Part shown: one piece after another, positions 10,319 through 21,183 of the stretch | Layout: each line of letters opens with the position of its first letter | How positions within the stretch are numbered: the first letter of the stretch is position 1 | Assembly (NCBI RefSeq): GCF_000175935.2 | Contig: NC_014837.1 | Location: forward strand, 1,054,001 to 1,118,000 | Direction: 5' to 3' | Length of the DNA stretch: 64,000 bases | DNA from: Pantoea sp. At-9b | GTDB taxonomy: Bacteria; Pseudomonadota; Gammaproteobacteria; Enterobacterales; Enterobacteriaceae | Notes under the pieces: generated by a model | Told to the model about the DNA's origin: nothing | Database searches by the model: none | What the model saw: the letters and a program-made list of their open reading frames with translations, nothing else | Program-made: the position numbers and the translations under genes

Positions 10319-11839
10319 ATGCGTTATGCACATCCCGGCACGCCCGGCGCTTTGGTCTCTTTCAAAGCGACTTACGGCAACTACATTGCGGGCAAATTCA
10401 CAGAGCCGCTCAGTGGCCAATATTTTACTAACACCTCGCCAGTAGATGGCAGCGACATTGCGCAGTTCCCTCGATCGGATGCGCGTGATATCGACTTCGC
10501 ACTGGATGCAGCTCATCAGGCCGCTGACGCCTGGGGAAAAACCAGCGTGCAACACCGTGCTAATTTGTTGTTGCAGGTGGCGGATCGTATCGAAGCCAAT
10601 CTGGCCATGCTGGCGGTTGCCGAAAGTTGGGACAACGGTAAGCCGATCCGTGAAACACTGAATGCGGATCTGCCCCTGGCGGTGGATCATTTCCGTTACT
10701 TCGCGGGCTGCTTGCGCGCGCAGGAAGGCAGTACGGCCGAGATCGATGAAAATACCGTTGCCTACCATTTCCACGAGCCGTTGGGCGTGGTGGGGCAGAT
10801 CATCCCGTGGAATTTCCCGCTGTTGATGGCGGCATGGAAACTGGCTCCGGCACTGGCTGCGGGTAACTGCGTGGTGTTGAAACCGGCTGAACAGACACCG
10901 CTGGGCATTACCCTGCTGCTGGAGTTGATCGGTGATCTGTTCCCGGCGGGTGTGCTCAACGTGGTCCAGGGTTTTGGTCGCGAGGCAGGCGAAGCGCTGG
11001 CTACCAGCAAACGTATCGCCAAAATTGCCTTCACCGGTTCGACCCCCGTCGGGCGTCACATTATGGCCTGTGCGGCGGAGAATATTATTCCCTGTACCGT
11101 CGAACTGGGCGGCAAATCCCCCAATATCTATTTTGCTGATGTGATGGACGGCGAGCCGGAGTTTATTGAAAAAGCGGTGGAAGGGCTGGTGTTGGGCTTC
11201 TTCAATCAGGGCGAAGTCTGTACCTGTCCGTCACGTGCGCTGATCCATGAATCTATCTATGCCCCGTTTATGGAGCGGGTGATGGCGAAGATTGCCACCA
11301 TCCGTCGCGGCGATCCGCTGGATACCGAAACTATGATCGGTGCCCAAGCTTCTCGTCAGCAGTTCGATAAAATCCTCTCTTATATCGACATTGCCCGACA
11401 GGAAGGCGGTCAGATCCTGACCGGTGGCGAACGTGCCAGCATTGCGCCAGCATTTGATAACGGCTACTACATCCAGCCGACGCTGATCAAAGGTGACAAT
11501 CAGATGCGCTGCTTCCAGGAAGAGATTTTTGGACCGGTGATCGGTGTCACGACCTTTAAAGATGAAGCTGAAGCCCTGGCGATCGCTAACCAGACGCAGT
11601 TTGGCTTGGGGGCCGGTGTCTGGACACGAAACACTAATCTGGCCTATCGCATGGGGCGTAGTATTAAAGCCGGTCGCGTCTGGACCAATTGCTACCACAT
11701 CTATCCGGCGCATGCTGCCTTCGGTGGTTACAAGCAATCCGGCGTGGGACGCGAAACCCATAAAATGGCGCTGAACGCCTATCAACAAACCAAAAACCTG
11801 CTGGTTAGTTACGACATCGCACCACTGGGCCTGTTTTAA
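10319..11839 (+). CDS. aldB: NAD(P)-dependent aldehyde dehydrogenase, AldB/ExaC type
   Basis: A 506-residue aldehyde dehydrogenase that oxidises acetaldehyde and related aldehydes to acids. It aligns along its length with E. coli Ald[14 protein letters not shown] cofactor region, the general-base Glu in ELGGKSPN and the nucleophile region [12 protein letters not shown], where two cysteines flank a Thr as in AldB. The C-terminus [19 protein letters not shown] is also shared. The sigma54 promoter and divergent activator point to induced expression. It is followed 30 bp later by adhP, so the pair could take an alcohol through an aldehyde to the acid. ExaC is an alternative name for close relatives. 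Confidence 0.92.
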   Translation: MRYAHPGTPGALVSFKATYGNYIAGKFTEPLSGQYFTNTSPVDGSDIAQFPRSDARDIDFALDAAHQAADAWGKTSVQHRANLLLQVADRIEANLAMLAVAESWDNGKPIRETLNADLPLAVDHFRYFAGCLRAQEGSTAEIDENTVAYHFHEPLGVVGQIIPWNFPLLMAAWKLAPALAAGNCVVLKPAEQTPLGITLLLELIGDLFPAGVLNVVQGFGREAGEALATSKRIAKIAFTGSTPVGRHIMACAAENIIPCTVELGGKSPNIYFADVMDGEPEFIEKAVEGLVLGFFNQGEVCTCPSRALIHESIYAPFMERVMAKIATIRRGDPLDTETMIGAQASRQQFDKILSYIDIARQEGGQILTGGERASIAPAFDNGYYIQPTLIKGDNQMRCFQEEIFGPVIGVTTFKDEAEALAIANQTQFGLGAGVWTRNTNLAYRMGRSIKAGRVWTNCYHIYPAHAAFGGYKQSGVGRETHKMALNAYQQTKNLLVSYDIAPLGLF

Positions 11840-11868
11840 GCCCAAAAATCCTTTTGGAGAGTGAATTG

Positions 11869-12909
11869 ATGACTATGAAGATCAAAACCACGATGAAAGC
11901 GGCAGTTGTGAAATCATTCGGTGAGCCATTAGTGATTGAGGACGTTCCGGTTCCTTCGGTAGGGCCGGGCCAGATTCTGGTGAAAATCGCTGCCACCGGT
12001 GTTTGTCATACCGACCTGCACGCTGCGGAAGGTGACTGGCCAATCAAGCCGACCCCGCCGTTTATTCCTGGCCATGAAGGGGTGGGACAGATCGTGGCAG
12101 TGGGTGAAGGGGTGAAACATCTCAAGTTGGGCGATCGCGTTGGTGTGCCTTGGCTCTACTCGGCTTGTGGTCACTGTGAATATTGTCTCGATAGCTGGGA
12201 AACGCTCTGCCTGTCACAGCAGAATGCCGGTTATTCGGTCAATGGCAGCTTTGCGGAATATTGTCTTGCCGATGCTAACTACGTCGGGGTGTTGCCGGAT
12301 AATATCGAGTTCAATGAAATCGCACCGATCCTTTGTGCCGGTGTCACGGTGTACAAAGGGCTGAAGATGACCGATACCAAACCGGGTGACTGGGTGGTGA
12401 TCTCCGGTATCGGCGGCCTGGGGCATATGGCGGTGCAGTACGCGGTAGCTATGGGGCTGAATGTGGCCGCCGTGGATATTGATGACGAGAAGCTGGAGTT
12501 TGCGAAACGTCTGGGTGCCAGCGTGGTGGCTAATGCTAAGAATGTTGATCCGGCGAAATTCTTCCATGAAAGCTTCGGTGGCGCGCACGGTGTGCTGGTA
12601 ACAGCGGTTTCACCGAAAGCCTTTGAGCAGGCATTGGGCACCATGCGTCGTGGCGGTACTATGGTGCTGAATGGTCTGCCGCCGGGCAAATTTGACCTGT
12701 CGATCTTTGATATGGTGCTGGATGGTATTACGGTGCGTGGTTCGATTGTCGGCACCCGTAAAGATTTGCAGGAAGCGCTCGACTTCGCCGGTCGTCACAA
12801 AGTGAAAGCTAATGTGGCGGTGGAGCCGTTGGTGAACATCAACGATATTTTTGCGCGGATGCATGCCGGTAAAATTGAAGGCCGCATTGTCGTCGATATG
12901 TCGCTGTAA
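11869..12909 (+). CDS. adhP: Zinc-dependent alcohol dehydrogenase AdhP
   Basis: A 346-residue medium-chain, zinc-dependent, NAD-linked alcohol dehydrogenase. The catalytic-zinc ligands are in GVCHTDLH and GHEGVG, the structural-zinc cysteines in [15 protein letters not shown], and the Rossmann motif is GIGGLGH. The ATG at 11869 is preferred since GGAG lies 9 bp upstream; the residues before the conserved MKAAVV core make this copy slightly longer than E. coli AdhP (336). It is the second gene of a two-gene operon with the aldehyde dehydrogenase and is followed by a terminator hairpin shared with the convergent yajR. Confidence 0.93.
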   Translation: MTMKIKTTMKAAVVKSFGEPLVIEDVPVPSVGPGQILVKIAATGVCHTDLHAAEGDWPIKPTPPFIPGHEGVGQIVAVGEGVKHLKLGDRVGVPWLYSACGHCEYCLDSWETLCLSQQNAGYSVNGSFAEYCLADANYVGVLPDNIEFNEIAPILCAGVTVYKGLKMTDTKPGDWVVISGIGGLGHMAVQYAVAMGLNVAAVDIDDEKLEFAKRLGASVVANAKNVDPAKFFHESFGGAHGVLVTAVSPKAFEQALGTMRRGGTMVLNGLPPGKFDLSIFDMVLDGITVRGSIVGTRKDLQEALDFAGRHKVKANVAVEPLVNINDIFARMHAGKIEGRIVVDMSL

Positions 12910-12915
12910 ACAACA

Positions 12916-12937
12916 AGCCCGGCGCAATGGCCGGGCT
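12916..12937. terminator. Terminator between adhP and yajR
   Basis: AGCCCGGC at 12916-12923 pairs perfectly with 12930-12937 around a 6-nt loop and is followed by GGGTTTT. It lies between convergent genes and probably ends the adhP transcript. Confidence 0.75.
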
Positions 12938-12942
12938 GGGTT

Positions 12943-14307
12943 TTAACTGCTGGCGAGCAGCGCTTCCAGTTCGACGCGGCTCGTCACTTTACTGTCTATC
13001 TTGATGTAAGCGCTTTTCTCTTCCGCGACGATAAACACCGACGCCACACCCGGTTGGGCTTTCAGGCGTTTCTCCAGATTGGGCACCGCCAGAACCGCAT
13101 CGCTCAGCACAATGCGCAGGCTGCTGACATAAGGCGGTTCCTGCATCGACATGCTGATGAACAGCCAGATCGCTGCCACCACCGCACCCACCAGAAACAC
13201 CGTTTGTGCATCAAAATGACCAAATACCCAACCGCCCATACTGCCGCCAATCGCGACGCCAAGGAACTGGCTGGTGGAGTAGATCCCCATTGCGGTGCCT
13301 TTATAACCCGGCGGGGACTCTTTACTGATCAGTGACGGCAGAATTGCTTCCATCAGGTTGAAGGCAAGGAAGAATAACTGCACGCCAATCACCAGCGTCC
13401 AGAAGTGGCTGCCCGCTCCCCACAGTACGATCTCCGCCACGACAATCAATCCGACACAGCTGACAAACACGCGCTTCATGCGACGTTTGACTTCGGCATA
13501 AATAATGAAAGGGATGACGCTGACAAAAGAAACCAGCATGGTTACCAGATACACCTTCCAGTGTTCGGATGCCGGGAAACCGGCCTGTTCAAACTGGCCA
13601 GGCAGGGCGACGAAGCTCGACATCAGCAGGATGTGCAGACAAAGGATACCGATATTCAGTTTCGCCAGGCGTGAATTGGCCAGTACCGCACGAATGCTGC
13701 CCTTTACCATGCCGGATTCGCGGTTCAGCACGTGGTTTGGCGCATTGGGTACCACCAGTAACGTAATGACAATCCCGCTACTTGCCAGAATGGCAATCAT
13801 CCAGAACAGCGCGTGCAGGCCGAGTGCATGGGTGACAATCGGACCGAGCACCATCGCGATGGCAAAAGTGACGCCAAAGCTAATGCCAATAAAGGCCATC
13901 GCTTTGGTACGGTTCTGTTCACGGGTTAAATCCGACAGCAGAGCCATCACCGCAGCGGCGATGGCACCAGAACCTTGCAACGCACGACCCAGAATAACGC
14001 CCCAGATAGAGGTGGTGGTGGCCGCAATCACGCTACCCAAAACAAACAGCAGCAGACCACCGACAATCAGCGGTTTACGGCCAATGCGGTCGGAGAGTAA
14101 GCCAAAGGGGATCTGAAACACCGCTTGTGCCAGACCATAAATACCGATTGCCAGGCCAATTAATGTTTCACTGGCACCCTGTAACGCCATGCCGTAAGTG
14201 GTAAGTACTGGCAGCACCATAAACATTCCCAGCATGCGCAGGGAAAAGACTGTGCCCAACCCCCATGTTGCACGTAGCTCCACCGGAGTCATTTTATTAT
14301 CGTTCAT
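12943..14307 (-). CDS. yajR: Major facilitator transporter YajR
   Basis: A 454-residue inner-membrane transporter of the major facilitator superfamily with 12 predicted membrane helices. The signature GLLSDRIGRKPLI of motif A lies after helix 2. The last ~65 residues form the soluble ferredoxin-like YAM domain described in the E. coli YajR structure (region ending SAYIKIDSKVTSRVELEALL). Substrate unknown; drug/H+ antiport is assumed from the family. The start at 14307 has AGAGG a few bases upstream. It stands alone between adhP and cyoE. Confidence 0.95.
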   Translation of the reverse strand: MNDNKMTPVELRATWGLGTVFSLRMLGMFMVLPVLTTYGMALQGASETLIGLAIGIYGLAQAVFQIPFGLLSDRIGRKPLIVGGLLLFVLGSVIAATTTSIWGVILGRALQGSGAIAAAVMALLSDLTREQNRTKAMAFIGISFGVTFAIAMVLGPIVTHALGLHALFWMIAILASSGIVITLLVVPNAPNHVLNRESGMVKGSIRAVLANSRLAKLNIGILCLHILLMSSFVALPGQFEQAGFPASEHWKVYLVTMLVSFVSVIPFIIYAEVKRRMKRVFVSCVGLIVVAEIVLWGAGSHFWTLVIGVQLFFLAFNLMEAILPSLISKESPPGYKGTAMGIYSTSQFLGVAIGGSMGGWVFGHFDAQTVFLVGAVVAAIWLFISMSMQEPPYVSSLRIVLSDAVLAVPNLEKRLKAQPGVASVFIVAEEKSAYIKIDSKVTSRVELEALLASS

Positions 14308-14393
14308 TCCAACCTCTGAAAAATTGCTGCGTCTATTCTAGGGAGCAGGGCAGGGCGGGTAAAACAATTGTTTTTAAGCGATGGTAACAAAAA

Positions 14394-14420
14394 GAAAGGG
14401 CGCGAAAATCGCGCCCTTTC
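14394..14420 (-). terminator. Terminator of the cyo operon
   Basis: A perfect 12-bp stem (14394-14405 with 14409-14420) with a 3-nt loop, followed on the minus strand by TTTTTG. It lies about 20 bp after the cyoE stop and is a classic intrinsic terminator. Confidence 0.9.
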
Positions 14421-14439
14421 ATGGATTTGCGGAGCTAAA

Positions 14440-15330
14440 TTACCAGACGTAAGTCAGCAGGTCTTTTGATGCCGGCGTCATAAAATCGACCGACATCATG
14501 ACGCTCAATGCAGTGACAGCAACAATCGAGAACACAAACAGTTTACGCGCCCAAACTTTGTCGTTTGAGGTTTTGTAACCTGAAAGTGCCATCCCGAGCC
14601 ACCAGACACTGACCGCCGCCGCAACCACCAGATATTTGTAGCCAGCGTAGCCGCCCAGCGACAGCATCAGAGTGGCAATCATAAACGCCAGGATATACAG
14701 CGTAATATGGTTTTTCGCCACCGAGATGCCTTTCACCACCGGCAGAACCGGGATGTTCGCCGCCTGGTAATCTTTAAAGCGGAAGATGGCAATCGCGTAG
14801 GAATGCGGCATCTGCCACAGGCTAAAGATCGCCAGCAGAATCAGCGCACCAGCATCAAACTCGTTAGTCACCGCGCAGTAGCCAATCACCGGCGGCATTG
14901 CACCGGAGAGGCTACCAATCAGCGTACCGTAGACTGAATTACGCTTCATATAGAGGCTGTAAATGCCGACGTAGACAACGAAGCCCAGCACCGCCAGCCA
15001 CATGGCCAGCGGGTTAGCACCGAAATAAAGCAACGCAAAGCCAGCAATACCTAATGCGGTTGCATAAACCAGGCTCACTTTCGCCGAGATAAGGCCTTTG
15101 ACCAGCACTCGATTCCGCGTTCTCTCCATCTTGATATCGATATCGCGGTCGATCACGTTGTTGAACACACAACCTGACGCGACAACCAGCGATACACCCA
15201 CCAGTGAGATGACGAACAAGGTGTAATCAATGCTGCCTTTCGAAGCCAGGAGGAATCCACCGATCACAGAAATTAAATTGCCGAAAATAATTCCTGGTTT
15301 TGTTACTTGCAGGTATTGCTTAATCATCAT
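14440..15330 (-). CDS. cyoE: Protoheme IX farnesyltransferase (heme O synthase)
   Basis: Attaches the farnesyl group of farnesyl diphosphate (product of ispA in this window) to heme B, giving the heme O needed by cytochrome bo3. The 296-residue integral membrane prenyltransferase has about seven to nine membrane helices, the Asp-rich motif NNVIDRDID on the first polar loop and the second motif region ending YLYMKR-like, here [12 protein letters not shown]. It starts 9 bp after cyoD ends with AAGAG before the ATG, as last gene of cyoABCDE. Confidence 0.97.
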   Translation of the reverse strand: MMIKQYLQVTKPGIIFGNLISVIGGFLLASKGSIDYTLFVISLVGVSLVVASGCVFNNVIDRDIDIKMERTRNRVLVKGLISAKVSLVYATALGIAGFALLYFGANPLAMWLAVLGFVVYVGIYSLYMKRNSVYGTLIGSLSGAMPPVIGYCAVTNEFDAGALILLAIFSLWQMPHSYAIAIFRFKDYQAANIPVLPVVKGISVAKNHITLYILAFMIATLMLSLGGYAGYKYLVVAAAVSVWWLGMALSGYKTSNDKVWARKLFVFSIVAVTALSVMMSVDFMTPASKDLLTYVW

Positions 15331-15339
15331 GGGCGACTC

Positions 15340-15669
15340 TTAGTGGACCATCATGTTGTAGTTGAGGTTCCACATAATCCACAGTGAGCCTACTACGACA
15401 ATCAGAATAATGACTGCCGCAAAGACAATGGCCACCATGTTCCAGCCACCCTCAGATTTGCTATCCAGGTGAAGGAAGTAGACCAGGTGCACCAGCACCT
15501 GAACCACCGCACACACCAGAACTACAGCCAGAATGGTGCCTTTAGAGGCGCTGCCATCCATCACCATCCAGAACGGGATTGCCGTCAGGATGATCGACAG
15601 GATGAAGCCAATCATGTAGGACTTCACGCTACCGTGTGATGCACCATGTTCGGTTGCTGAATGACTCAT
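15340..15669 (-). CDS. cyoD: Cytochrome bo3 ubiquinol oxidase subunit IV
   Basis: A 109-residue subunit with three membrane helices that helps assemble CuB in the oxidase. The sequence ([19 protein letters not shown] and the end [10 protein letters not shown]) matches E. coli CyoD in length and pattern. The ATG at 15669 overlaps the cyoC stop by one base (TAATG); an upstream in-frame ATG would run deep into cyoC and is rejected. Confidence 0.97.
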   Translation of the reverse strand: MSHSATEHGASHGSVKSYMIGFILSIILTAIPFWMVMDGSASKGTILAVVLVCAVVQVLVHLVYFLHLDSKSEGGWNMVAIVFAAVIILIVVVGSLWIMWNLNYNMMVH

Positions 15670-16286
15670 TACATGGCCCCCATCAGGTAAACAATGGTAA
15701 ATACGCAGATCCACACCACATCCAGGAAGTGCCAGAACAGGCTCAGGCACATGATACGGGTGCGGTTAGTGGCGCTCAGACCACGTTTGGAGATCTGGAA
15801 CATCAGTACCGCCATCCAGATCAGACCAGAAGTCACGTGCAGACCGTGCGTACCAACCAGGGTAAAGAATCCGGACAGGAAGCCGCTACGGTTAGGACCG
15901 AAGCCTTCCATGATCAGGTGATGGAATTCATAGATTTCCATCCCGATAAATCCGGCACCGAACAGGAAGGTCAACGCCAGCCAGCTGATGACCGCGCCCT
16001 TGTTCTGGTTGTTCATCGCGATCACTGCCATACCATAGGTAATGGAGCTAAGCAGCAGCAGCGCGGTTTCTACCAGTACAAACGGCAGTTCGAAGATGTC
16101 TTTACCTGCCGGGCCACCGGCAGTGTTGTTGACCATAACTGCATAGGTCGCAAACAGCGTTGCGAAGATAATGCAGTCACTCATCAGGTAGATCCAGAAG
16201 CCAAAGATCTTATTGGCTCCTGCATCGTGATGCCCATGCTCCGCATGGGCGTCGTGGTGGTGTGTCGTCACAGTTTGAGTTGACAT
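15669..16286 (-). CDS. cyoC: Cytochrome bo3 ubiquinol oxidase subunit III
   Basis: A 205-residue subunit III of the heme-copper oxidase with five membrane helices after a His-rich polar N-terminus ([13 protein letters not shown]). It stabilises subunit I and lines the lipid-filled cleft of the complex. The start overlaps the cyoB stop by one base and the stop overlaps cyoD by one base, indicating coupled translation of subunits. Confidence 0.97.
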   Translation of the reverse strand: MSTQTVTTHHHDAHAEHGHHDAGANKIFGFWIYLMSDCIIFATLFATYAVMVNNTAGGPAGKDIFELPFVLVETALLLLSSITYGMAVIAMNNQNKGAVISWLALTFLFGAGFIGMEIYEFHHLIMEGFGPNRSGFLSGFFTLVGTHGLHVTSGLIWMAVLMFQISKRGLSATNRTRIMCLSLFWHFLDVVWICVFTIVYLMGAM

Positions 16287-18268
16287 TATTTCAGACCTGC
16301 TTTGCTGATTTCGTCAAAGTGCTTCTTCTCGATCTGCTCGATTTCCGCAACCGGTACGTAGTAATCCACGTCTTCATCGAAACTCTTCACAATCCAGGAG
16401 ATGATCATGCCCAGGAAGGCGACAACCACCAGCCACCAGATGTGCCAGATAGCCGCGAAACCGAAAATCGTACCGAAGGCAGCGATAACAATGGCAGCAC
16501 CACTGTTTTTCGGCATATGAATTTCTTCATATTTAGCCGGCTGCTGATACGCTTCGCCTTTCTCTTTCATTTCCCAGAAAGCATCGCGCTCGTGAACGTG
16601 CGGGATGACAGCAAAGTTGTAGAACGGCGGCGGTGAAGAGGTTGCCCACTCCAGTGTACGACCACCCCACGGGTCACCGGTCAGGTCACGGTTCTGGTCG
16701 CGGTCACGCACAGAAACGTAGAACATGATCAGCTGGCACAGAATGCCACAGGCAATCAGCGCAGCACCGCAAGCCGCAACCACCAGCAGTGAGTGGAACT
16801 GCGGGTCGATGTCCTGGCTTACACGACGGGTCATACCCATGAAGCCCAGCGCATACAGCGGCATAAATGCCACGAAGAAGCCGATGATCCAGAACCAGAA
16901 GGCGCGTTTGCCCCAGGTTTCGTTCAGGGTAAAGCCGAAGGCTTTCGGGAACCAGTAGGTCACACCCGCCATACAACCGAACACCACACCACCGATAATA
17001 ACGTTATGGAAGTGCGCGATCAGGAACAGGCTGTTGTGCAGGACGAAGTCCGCACCCGGTACTGCCAGCAGAACCCCGGTCATACCACCAATGGAGAAGG
17101 TCACCAGGAAGCCGATGGTCCACAGCATTGCTGAGTGGAACTCAATACGACCCTGATACATGGTGAACAACCAGTTAAAGATTTTCACGCCGGTCGGAAT
17201 CGCGATGATCATCGTCATGATACCGAAGAAGGCGTTAACGTTGGCACCGGCACCCATGGTGAAGAAGTGGTGCAGCCAAACGATGAACGACAGTACGGTA
17301 ATGGCGATGGTCGCCCACACCAGAGAGGTGTAACCAAACAGACGTTTTTTCGAGAAGGTGGCAGTGACTTCTGCGAAGACACCAAACACCGGCAGGACGA
17401 GGATGTATACTTCCGGGTGACCCCAGACCCAAATCAGGTTGACGTACATCATCATGTTACCGCCCATTTCGTTAGTGAAGAAATGGAAGTCGAGGTAACG
17501 GTCGAGGGTCAACAGTGCCAGCGTTACGGTCAGAACCGGGAACGCAGCGATGATCAGGACGTTAGTACACAGAGCAGCCCAAGTGAATACCGGCATTTTG
17601 AACAGGTCCATGCCCGGCGCACGCATCTTCAGAATGGTCACGAAGAAGTTGATGCCGGTCAGCGTGGTCCCGATACCAGATAGCTGGAGACTCCAGATCC
17701 AGTAATCGACCCCGACGCCAGGACTGTACTCCGCACCCGAAAGCGGCGGATAGGCCAGCCAGCCAGTCTGCGCGAACTCGCCCACACCCAGAGACAGGTT
17801 AACCAGGATCACACCGATCGCAGTGAACCAGAAGCTCAGGTTGTTCAGGAACGGGAAGGCAACGTCACGTGCGCCAATCTGCAACGGCACGGCAACGTTC
17901 ATCAGACCGACTACGAAAGGCATCGCTACGAAGAAGATCATGATCACGCCGTGCGCGGTGAAGATCTGGTCGTAGTGGTGCGGCGGTAGTATGCCCGCTT
18001 CCCCGGCGGAAGCCATAACCTGTTGGGTACGCATCATCACCGCATCGGCGAAGCCACGCAGCAGCATGACGAACGCCATGATGATGTACATGATACCCAA
18101 TTTTTTGTGGTCGATTGACGTCAGCCATTCAGACCAAAGATATTGCCATTTACCAAAGTAGGTGATGGCCGCAATGACAGCCAGACCACCTATGATGATA
18201 CCGGCAACCGTGACCATGATAATCGGCTCATGGTACGGCACTGCATCCAGTGTTAATTTTCCGAACAT
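16286..18268 (-). CDS. cyoB: Cytochrome bo3 ubiquinol oxidase subunit I
   Basis: The 660-residue catalytic subunit reduces oxygen to water and pumps protons, using low-spin heme b, high-spin heme o3 and CuB. The CuB ligands appear in [15 protein letters not shown] (His and the cross-linked Tyr) and WLHHFFTMG (two His); the heme ligands in HFHNVIIGG. Fifteen membrane helices are expected, with the extra N-terminal helix typical of quinol oxidases. It starts 4 bp after cyoA ends. Confidence 0.98.
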   Translation of the reverse strand: MFGKLTLDAVPYHEPIIMVTVAGIIIGGLAVIAAITYFGKWQYLWSEWLTSIDHKKLGIMYIIMAFVMLLRGFADAVMMRTQQVMASAGEAGILPPHHYDQIFTAHGVIMIFFVAMPFVVGLMNVAVPLQIGARDVAFPFLNNLSFWFTAIGVILVNLSLGVGEFAQTGWLAYPPLSGAEYSPGVGVDYWIWSLQLSGIGTTLTGINFFVTILKMRAPGMDLFKMPVFTWAALCTNVLIIAAFPVLTVTLALLTLDRYLDFHFFTNEMGGNMMMYVNLIWVWGHPEVYILVLPVFGVFAEVTATFSKKRLFGYTSLVWATIAITVLSFIVWLHHFFTMGAGANVNAFFGIMTMIIAIPTGVKIFNWLFTMYQGRIEFHSAMLWTIGFLVTFSIGGMTGVLLAVPGADFVLHNSLFLIAHFHNVIIGGVVFGCMAGVTYWFPKAFGFTLNETWGKRAFWFWIIGFFVAFMPLYALGFMGMTRRVSQDIDPQFHSLLVVAACGAALIACGILCQLIMFYVSVRDRDQNRDLTGDPWGGRTLEWATSSPPPFYNFAVIPHVHERDAFWEMKEKGEAYQQPAKYEEIHMPKNSGAAIVIAAFGTIFGFAAIWHIWWLVVVAFLGMIISWIVKSFDEDVDYYVPVAEIEQIEKKHFDEISKAGLK

Positions 18269-18272
18269 CGTA

Positions 18273-19199
18273 TTATTCCTCGGCTCCCGCGGAAGCGGCG
18301 TGACTCATGTCCATGCCTTCGTGCTCAGGCATGTCCATCTTCCCGTGGCTCATCTTGAACTTATCAATCACTTGCTTGAACAGTTCAGGGTTGGCTGTAG
18401 AGAAATATTCCACCGGGTGATTTTCGCTTGGCGCAGCCAGTTTCTCGAAATCATCCATGGTGGTCAGCGTGTTTGGAGCCGCTTTAACTTTGGCTACCCA
18501 CTGCTGGAATTCCGCGTCGTCTTTGGTGGCAATGGCTTTGAACTTCATACCAGAGAAACCGCGACCACTGAAGTTAGCAGAGATACCGTCGAAAATTCCC
18601 GGCTCGTTGGCGATCAGGTGCAGTTTGGTCTGCATGCCCGCCATCGCGTAGATCTGACTACCCAGCGTAGGAATAAAGAAGGAGTTCATGACGGAATTGG
18701 AGGTGATCTTGAAGTTAACCGGAGTATTTGCCGGGAAGGCAATCTGGTTAACGGTTGCAATACCCTGTTCCGGGTAAATAAACAGCCATTTCCAGTCCAG
18801 CGCAACAACGTCGATCTCAACCGGTTTGACGTCAGAGGCCAGCGGTTTGCTCGGCTCCAGCGCATGGGTTGATTTCCAGGTCAGAACGCCAAGGAAGAGA
18901 ATGATCAGGATCGGAATGGTCCAGACCACGGCTTCCACTTTGTTAGAGTGTGACCAGTTGGGGCTATACTTTGCGTTGGTATTGGTTGCCCGATATTTCC
19001 AGGCAAAGAATACCGCCATAAAGACTGCCGGGATAACGACGATCAACATCAAGCCAAAAGCTGTCAGAATCAACGAACGTTGCTCCAGTGCAATCTGTCC
19101 TTTGGGATTTAACAACGCACTATCGCAGCCACTGAGTAATACAGCGCCTGCAATTAATGACAAAATCCCCAAACTTTTATTGTATTTCCTGAGTCTCAT
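18273..19199 (-). CDS. cyoA: Cytochrome bo3 ubiquinol oxidase subunit II
   Basis: A 308-residue lipoprotein subunit of the aerobic terminal oxidase. It has a lipobox LSGC with the lipidated Cys25, two membrane helices and a periplasmic cupredoxin domain that lacks the CuA ligands, as in other quinol oxidases. It is slightly shorter than E. coli CyoA (315). First gene of cyoABCDE, with a sigma70 promoter about 50 bp upstream. The C-terminal tail is rich in His and Met ([16 protein letters not shown]). Confidence 0.97.
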   Translation of the reverse strand: MRLRKYNKSLGILSLIAGAVLLSGCDSALLNPKGQIALEQRSLILTAFGLMLIVVIPAVFMAVFFAWKYRATNTNAKYSPNWSHSNKVEAVVWTIPILIILFLGVLTWKSTHALEPSKPLASDVKPVEIDVVALDWKWLFIYPEQGIATVNQIAFPANTPVNFKITSNSVMNSFFIPTLGSQIYAMAGMQTKLHLIANEPGIFDGISANFSGRGFSGMKFKAIATKDDAEFQQWVAKVKAAPNTLTTMDDFEKLAAPSENHPVEYFSTANPELFKQVIDKFKMSHGKMDMPEHEGMDMSHAASAGAEE

Positions 19200-19636
19200 T
19201 TAACGACCTCAATGACAAAGGGCTCTATTGTCGTTTAAGTGTGCGCGCATTTTACGGGAAGGTTTATGCAGTGTAAACCAGCTTAAGGATGTGTCAGAAG
19301 GCTGTTGACACCTTTTGCTAAGGGTGTCACAGATGTTGCGCAGGGTGACAAATTATTAACGGAGACAAGTAGTTGGCATTATTATAACAAAATCAAATGA
19401 TAGAAACCGCAGTAAAATCAGGGAAAGCATAAACCGTACTTTTAATGCCCATTTATTTAACAATTCTGCATCATTTTTGCGATAATAAAGCTACAAAATA
19501 ATTGCTCACCGGGTTTTAATATTTTTCGCAATTGTTAATTTAATGTTTCTTTTTGCCGTTGTAAAAAAATGCTATCTGATAAAATTTAGTCGCTGATATT
19601 TTTTAGTCAATTAATTCGACAACAAGAATATAGCGA
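19200..19636. other. AT-rich 437-bp leader between ampG and cyoA
   Basis: No gene is visible. The part near cyoA holds the sigma70 promoter and the TGACACC dyad. The rest (19370-19620) is much more AT-rich than its surroundings, with many A/T tracts, as expected for a region bound by nucleoid proteins or several regulators. At its far end TTAGTCGCT at 19586-19594 is repeated inverted at 19632-19640, enclosing the ampG stop. Confidence 0.6.
19249..19277 (-). promoter_or_regulatory. Sigma70 promoter of cyoABCDE
   Basis: On the minus strand TTTACA (19277-19272) and TAAAAT (19254-19249) are separated by exactly 17 bp, about 50 bp upstream of the cyoA ATG. An inverted repeat TGACACC-N10-GGTGTCA at 19306-19329 lies just upstream and could be a regulator site; ArcA and Fnr control this operon in E. 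coli, but I cannot assign the site. Confidence 0.7.
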
Positions 19637-21130
19637 CTAAGCCTGATGGGGTTTTATCCGGGGATGTTTTCGCAGGGCGAGGCAATCCAGGGTCACCCCA
19701 AATGCCACCGCGATTAATGCCAAGGCCATACCCACTTCGAACAGGTGCGTCAGCAGGTCTCCCGGTTGCCAGAACCCGGCGGCACTCAGCGCCAGCGTCA
19801 CCAGCCAGGCAGCCAGCAAGGCACAGCCAAAACTAAACAAACGGACTGTCCAGCGATAACCTTGCTGCCACTGGCTGCGCGGGATGAACTCGCCGGTTTG
19901 CTGGATCGCATGCAACGTGTTGCGGCATACCCACAGCAGTAGCAGGCCAGGCAAGCCCGCAACCACGGTGAAAGCATAGAATGTTGGCCATCCCCACAGT
20001 TCAACCAGCCAGCCAGCGGCAGGGCCAACATAGACCCGGCCCACGGCGGAAAGCGCGGAGAGGAGGGCGAATTGCGTCGCAGAAAATGATTTGTTGCACA
20101 GCGTCATCAGCAAGGCGACAAAGGCCGCTGTCCCCATACCGCCGCACAGATTCTCAATGAAAACCGCACCTGCCATGCTCCACAAATGAGGGGGTGTCAC
20201 CGCCAGCAACCAATAGGCAAAATTGGATACCGCCTGAAGCAGGCCAAAGATCATCAATGCCCGGAACAAGCTCAGGCGTTGCATCAATACGCCGCCGTAT
20301 AGCGCTCCGATAATGGTCGCCAGCAGGCCAAGGGTTTTATTGACCAGACCAACATCGCCCGGGTTAAAGCCAACGCCGCGAATCAGGAAGGTGGTGGTGA
20401 GTGAGGCGGCAAATGCATCACCCAGCTTATAAAGGATGATCAGCGTAATCAGTAGCCAGGCATTGTTGCGCTGGAAGAAATCTTTCAGCGGTAAAGAGAC
20501 CGCCTGGCGCAGGTTACGTGGCTCATTCGCCGGGATGTCAGGCTCTTTGGCCAGTAACGTCGCGACCAAGCCGGGCACCATCAGTATCGCCATCAACCAG
20601 TACGTCGCCTGCCAGCCGAGATAACGGTCGGCGAGCCAGAGGGCAAGACCGCCGGAGATCAGCATGGCCAGACGGTAACCCAGCACGGTAATGGCCGCAC
20701 CGCTGCCTCGTTCTTCGGGCGGTAGAATGTCGGTTTTCCACGCATCAAACACAATATCCTGCGAGGCGGAGCAGAAAGCGACCAGTACCGCGATAGCTGC
20801 CAACAGGGTTAAATCACGGGAGGGCTGCATAAAGCCCATCGCCACAATGCCGCCAATCAGCAGTAACTGCGTGACCAGCAACCAGCCGCGACGGCGGCCA
20901 AGAAAGGGGGGAGTGTAGCGATCCATCATTGGCGACCACAAGAACTTAAAGACGTAGGCCTGGCCAACAAGGGAGAAAAAACCAATGGTTTTCAGGTCGA
21001 TATTCTCCACCGTCATCCACGCCTGCAACGTACCCGCAGTTAATGCCAATGGAAGCCCGGAGGCGAAACCCAGCAGAAGTAAAACGGCGGCGTTACGTTG
21101 GGTAAAAATGCGCAGATAGTGAGAAGTCAT
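19637..21130 (-). CDS. ampG: Muropeptide permease AmpG
   Basis: A 497-residue major facilitator protein of the inner membrane that imports GlcNAc-1,6-anhydroMurNAc peptides for peptidoglycan recycling; it feeds the AmpR/AmpC beta-lactamase signal where those genes exist. The N-terminal region (LGFASGLPLALTAGTLQAW) and the loop FLWSPMMDRYTPPFLGRRRG are as in E. coli AmpG. The ATG at 21130 matches the family start; a further ATG 27 bp out does not. It follows yajG with about 50 bp between, so the two are probably one unit as in E. coli. Confidence 0.96.
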   Translation of the reverse strand: MTSHYLRIFTQRNAAVLLLLGFASGLPLALTAGTLQAWMTVENIDLKTIGFFSLVGQAYVFKFLWSPMMDRYTPPFLGRRRGWLLVTQLLLIGGIVAMGFMQPSRDLTLLAAIAVLVAFCSASQDIVFDAWKTDILPPEERGSGAAITVLGYRLAMLISGGLALWLADRYLGWQATYWLMAILMVPGLVATLLAKEPDIPANEPRNLRQAVSLPLKDFFQRNNAWLLITLIILYKLGDAFAASLTTTFLIRGVGFNPGDVGLVNKTLGLLATIIGALYGGVLMQRLSLFRALMIFGLLQAVSNFAYWLLAVTPPHLWSMAGAVFIENLCGGMGTAAFVALLMTLCNKSFSATQFALLSALSAVGRVYVGPAAGWLVELWGWPTFYAFTVVAGLPGLLLLWVCRNTLHAIQQTGEFIPRSQWQQGYRWTVRLFSFGCALLAAWLVTLALSAAGFWQPGDLLTHLFEVGMALALIAVAFGVTLDCLALRKHPRIKPHQA

Positions 21131-21183
21131 AGCAAACCTGAAATGAAACCCGGCCACGGATGACCGGGCGAAGAACGACAGAC

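Noticed and set aside
10265..11059. 264-codon open frame opposite the aldehyde dehydrogenase gene
   Set aside because: It lies wholly against a well-conserved enzyme gene, has no family resemblance, and is a by-product of high GC at third codon positions.
17135..17683. 182-codon frame opposite cyoB, rich in His, Asp and Gln
   Set aside because: Mirror frame of a membrane-protein gene; no ribosome-binding site and composition expected from the complement of hydrophobic codons.
19586..19640. Inverted repeat near ampG considered as an att or resolution site
   Set aside because: No integrase, transposase or second copy is present in the window, so only an inverted repeat can be claimed.
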